Source: Phycisphaerales bacterium
Lineage (GTDB): Bacteria > Planctomycetota > Phycisphaerae > Phycisphaerales > UBA1924
NCBI GenBank assembly: GCA_029260415.1
Contig: JAJDDH010000247.1
Span: 1-5,463 of the forward strand
DNA length: 5,463 nucleotides
Direction of reading: 5' to 3'
Shown here: positions 4,914 to 5,463 of the stretch, in pieces
Layout of the letters: each line of letters starts with the position of its first letter
How positions within the stretch are numbered: the first letter of the stretch is position 1
Translations under genes and position numbers: made by a program
The notes under the pieces: generated by a model
What the model was told of the DNA's origin: nothing
The model's input: only the letters and a program-made list of their open reading frames with translations
Databases searched by the model: none

Positions 4914-5463
4914 ATGCGTTCTCTCCGGTCCGTCATCGCGTGCGCCAGCCTCGCCGCCATCGCCCTCCCCGCGATCGCCGCAGACAGCGTGTCCTACACC
5001 GACACCGTCGACTTCCAGGCCTTCGGCGCCATCCCCGACTTCAGCGTCCGGTCCTTCGACAGCTCGATGGGCCAGCTCGAATCCATCGAGATCAGCGTCC
5101 ACATCGACTGGATGGGCCAGATCATCATCGAGAACGCCTCGACCACCGAGGGCGCCACGCTGCTGGACCACTCCCGCCTCGAGTACCAGCTCAGCGTCCA
5201 GTGGCCCGACGCCGCCCCCGTCGCCGTCTTCACCGGCGCCTTCAACCCGGGCGCCCTCTCCCTTACCACCTTCGACGGCGACAGCGACTTCGACGGAACC
5301 TCCGGCGCCACCCTCACCCAGCACCGCGCCTTCTCCGCGAGCGCCACCCTCTCCACCGAATCCATGTCCGCCTACATCGACAACTCCGACCGCGTCTTCG
5401 CCTTCAGCGCCGTCCAGATCGCCCTGCTCACCGCCCAGGGCGGCGACGTCACCCTCACCAGCC
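4914..5463 (+). CDS. Exported choice-of-anchor E domain-like protein, 3'-truncated by window
   Basis: The frame is open from ATG at 4914 to the right edge (183 full codons, no stop). It has an RBS and the C/G-ending codon use of its neighbours. Residues 1-22 form a signal peptide: R2 and R5, a hydrophobic core, and a likely cut after A-I-A at 22. The mature part starts with an S-Y-T-D-T-V-D-F strand (27-34). It continues with F-D-S-S-M-G-Q-L-E-S-I-E-I (48-60) and has F-D-G-D-S-D-F-D-G-T-S-G-A-T at 120-133. These segments, in this order, recall the choice-of-anchor E family of secreted all-beta proteins, whose members end in different sorting signals such as PEP-CTERM. The C-terminus is out of view, so the anchor type here is unknown; a dockerin-like tail as on its neighbours would be one option. 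The family has no established molecular function. It is not related in sequence to the three upstream proteins. Confidence 0.82.
   Translation, partial: MRSLRSVIACASLAAIALPAIAADSVSYTDTVDFQAFGAIPDFSVRSFDSSMGQLESIEISVHIDWMGQIIIENASTTEGATLLDHSRLEYQLSVQWPDAAPVAVFTGAFNPGALSLTTFDGDSDFDGTSGATLTQHRAFSASATLSTESMSAYIDNSDRVFAFSAVQIALLTAQGGDVTLTS

Overview
This window is very GC-rich DNA with codons ending almost always in C or G. It carries four genes, all on the + strand, and all seem to encode exported proteins. The best taxonomic guess is a planctomycete of the Phycisphaerae/Phycisphaerales type. The basis is the C-terminal module of three of the proteins: two tandem copies of D-[FL]-A-x-P-x-G-x-x-D-F-S-D-[VI]-V-A-F followed by a terminal Gly/Pro-Cys-Pro. 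This is the form of the so-called GC-type dockerin seen on many secreted planctomycete proteins. The assignment is by motif recognition, not by a database search.

Layout. Positions 1-1118 hold the 3' part of a first secreted repeat protein (371 codons visible). It is followed by a perfect 10-bp hairpin and a rho-independent terminator. Positions 1300-2871 (523 aa) and 3050-4648 (532 aa) are two complete, closely related paralogues. Each has a near-identical 55-bp leader element, a good ribosome binding site, a signal peptide ending A-A-A/Q, a body of repeats that looks like a beta-propeller, a Cys-rich linker, the dockerin-like pair and its own terminator. All three terminators share the self-palindromic core CGCCCGGGCG. 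The array ends at the third terminator (4723). After 190 bp without a gene, the 5' part of an unrelated exported protein begins at 4914 and runs off the right edge. It looks like a choice-of-anchor E domain protein.

How they may work together. The strong terminator after each of the first three genes suggests separate transcription units rather than one operon. The shared leader suggests that the two complete paralogues are co-regulated. The array looks like a family expanded by tandem duplication, with the leftmost member the most divergent. No enzyme active site, transport system, RNA gene, CRISPR array or mobile element was seen. The proteins are probably surface or extracellular structural or binding proteins, but their ligands and functions cannot be read from the sequence.
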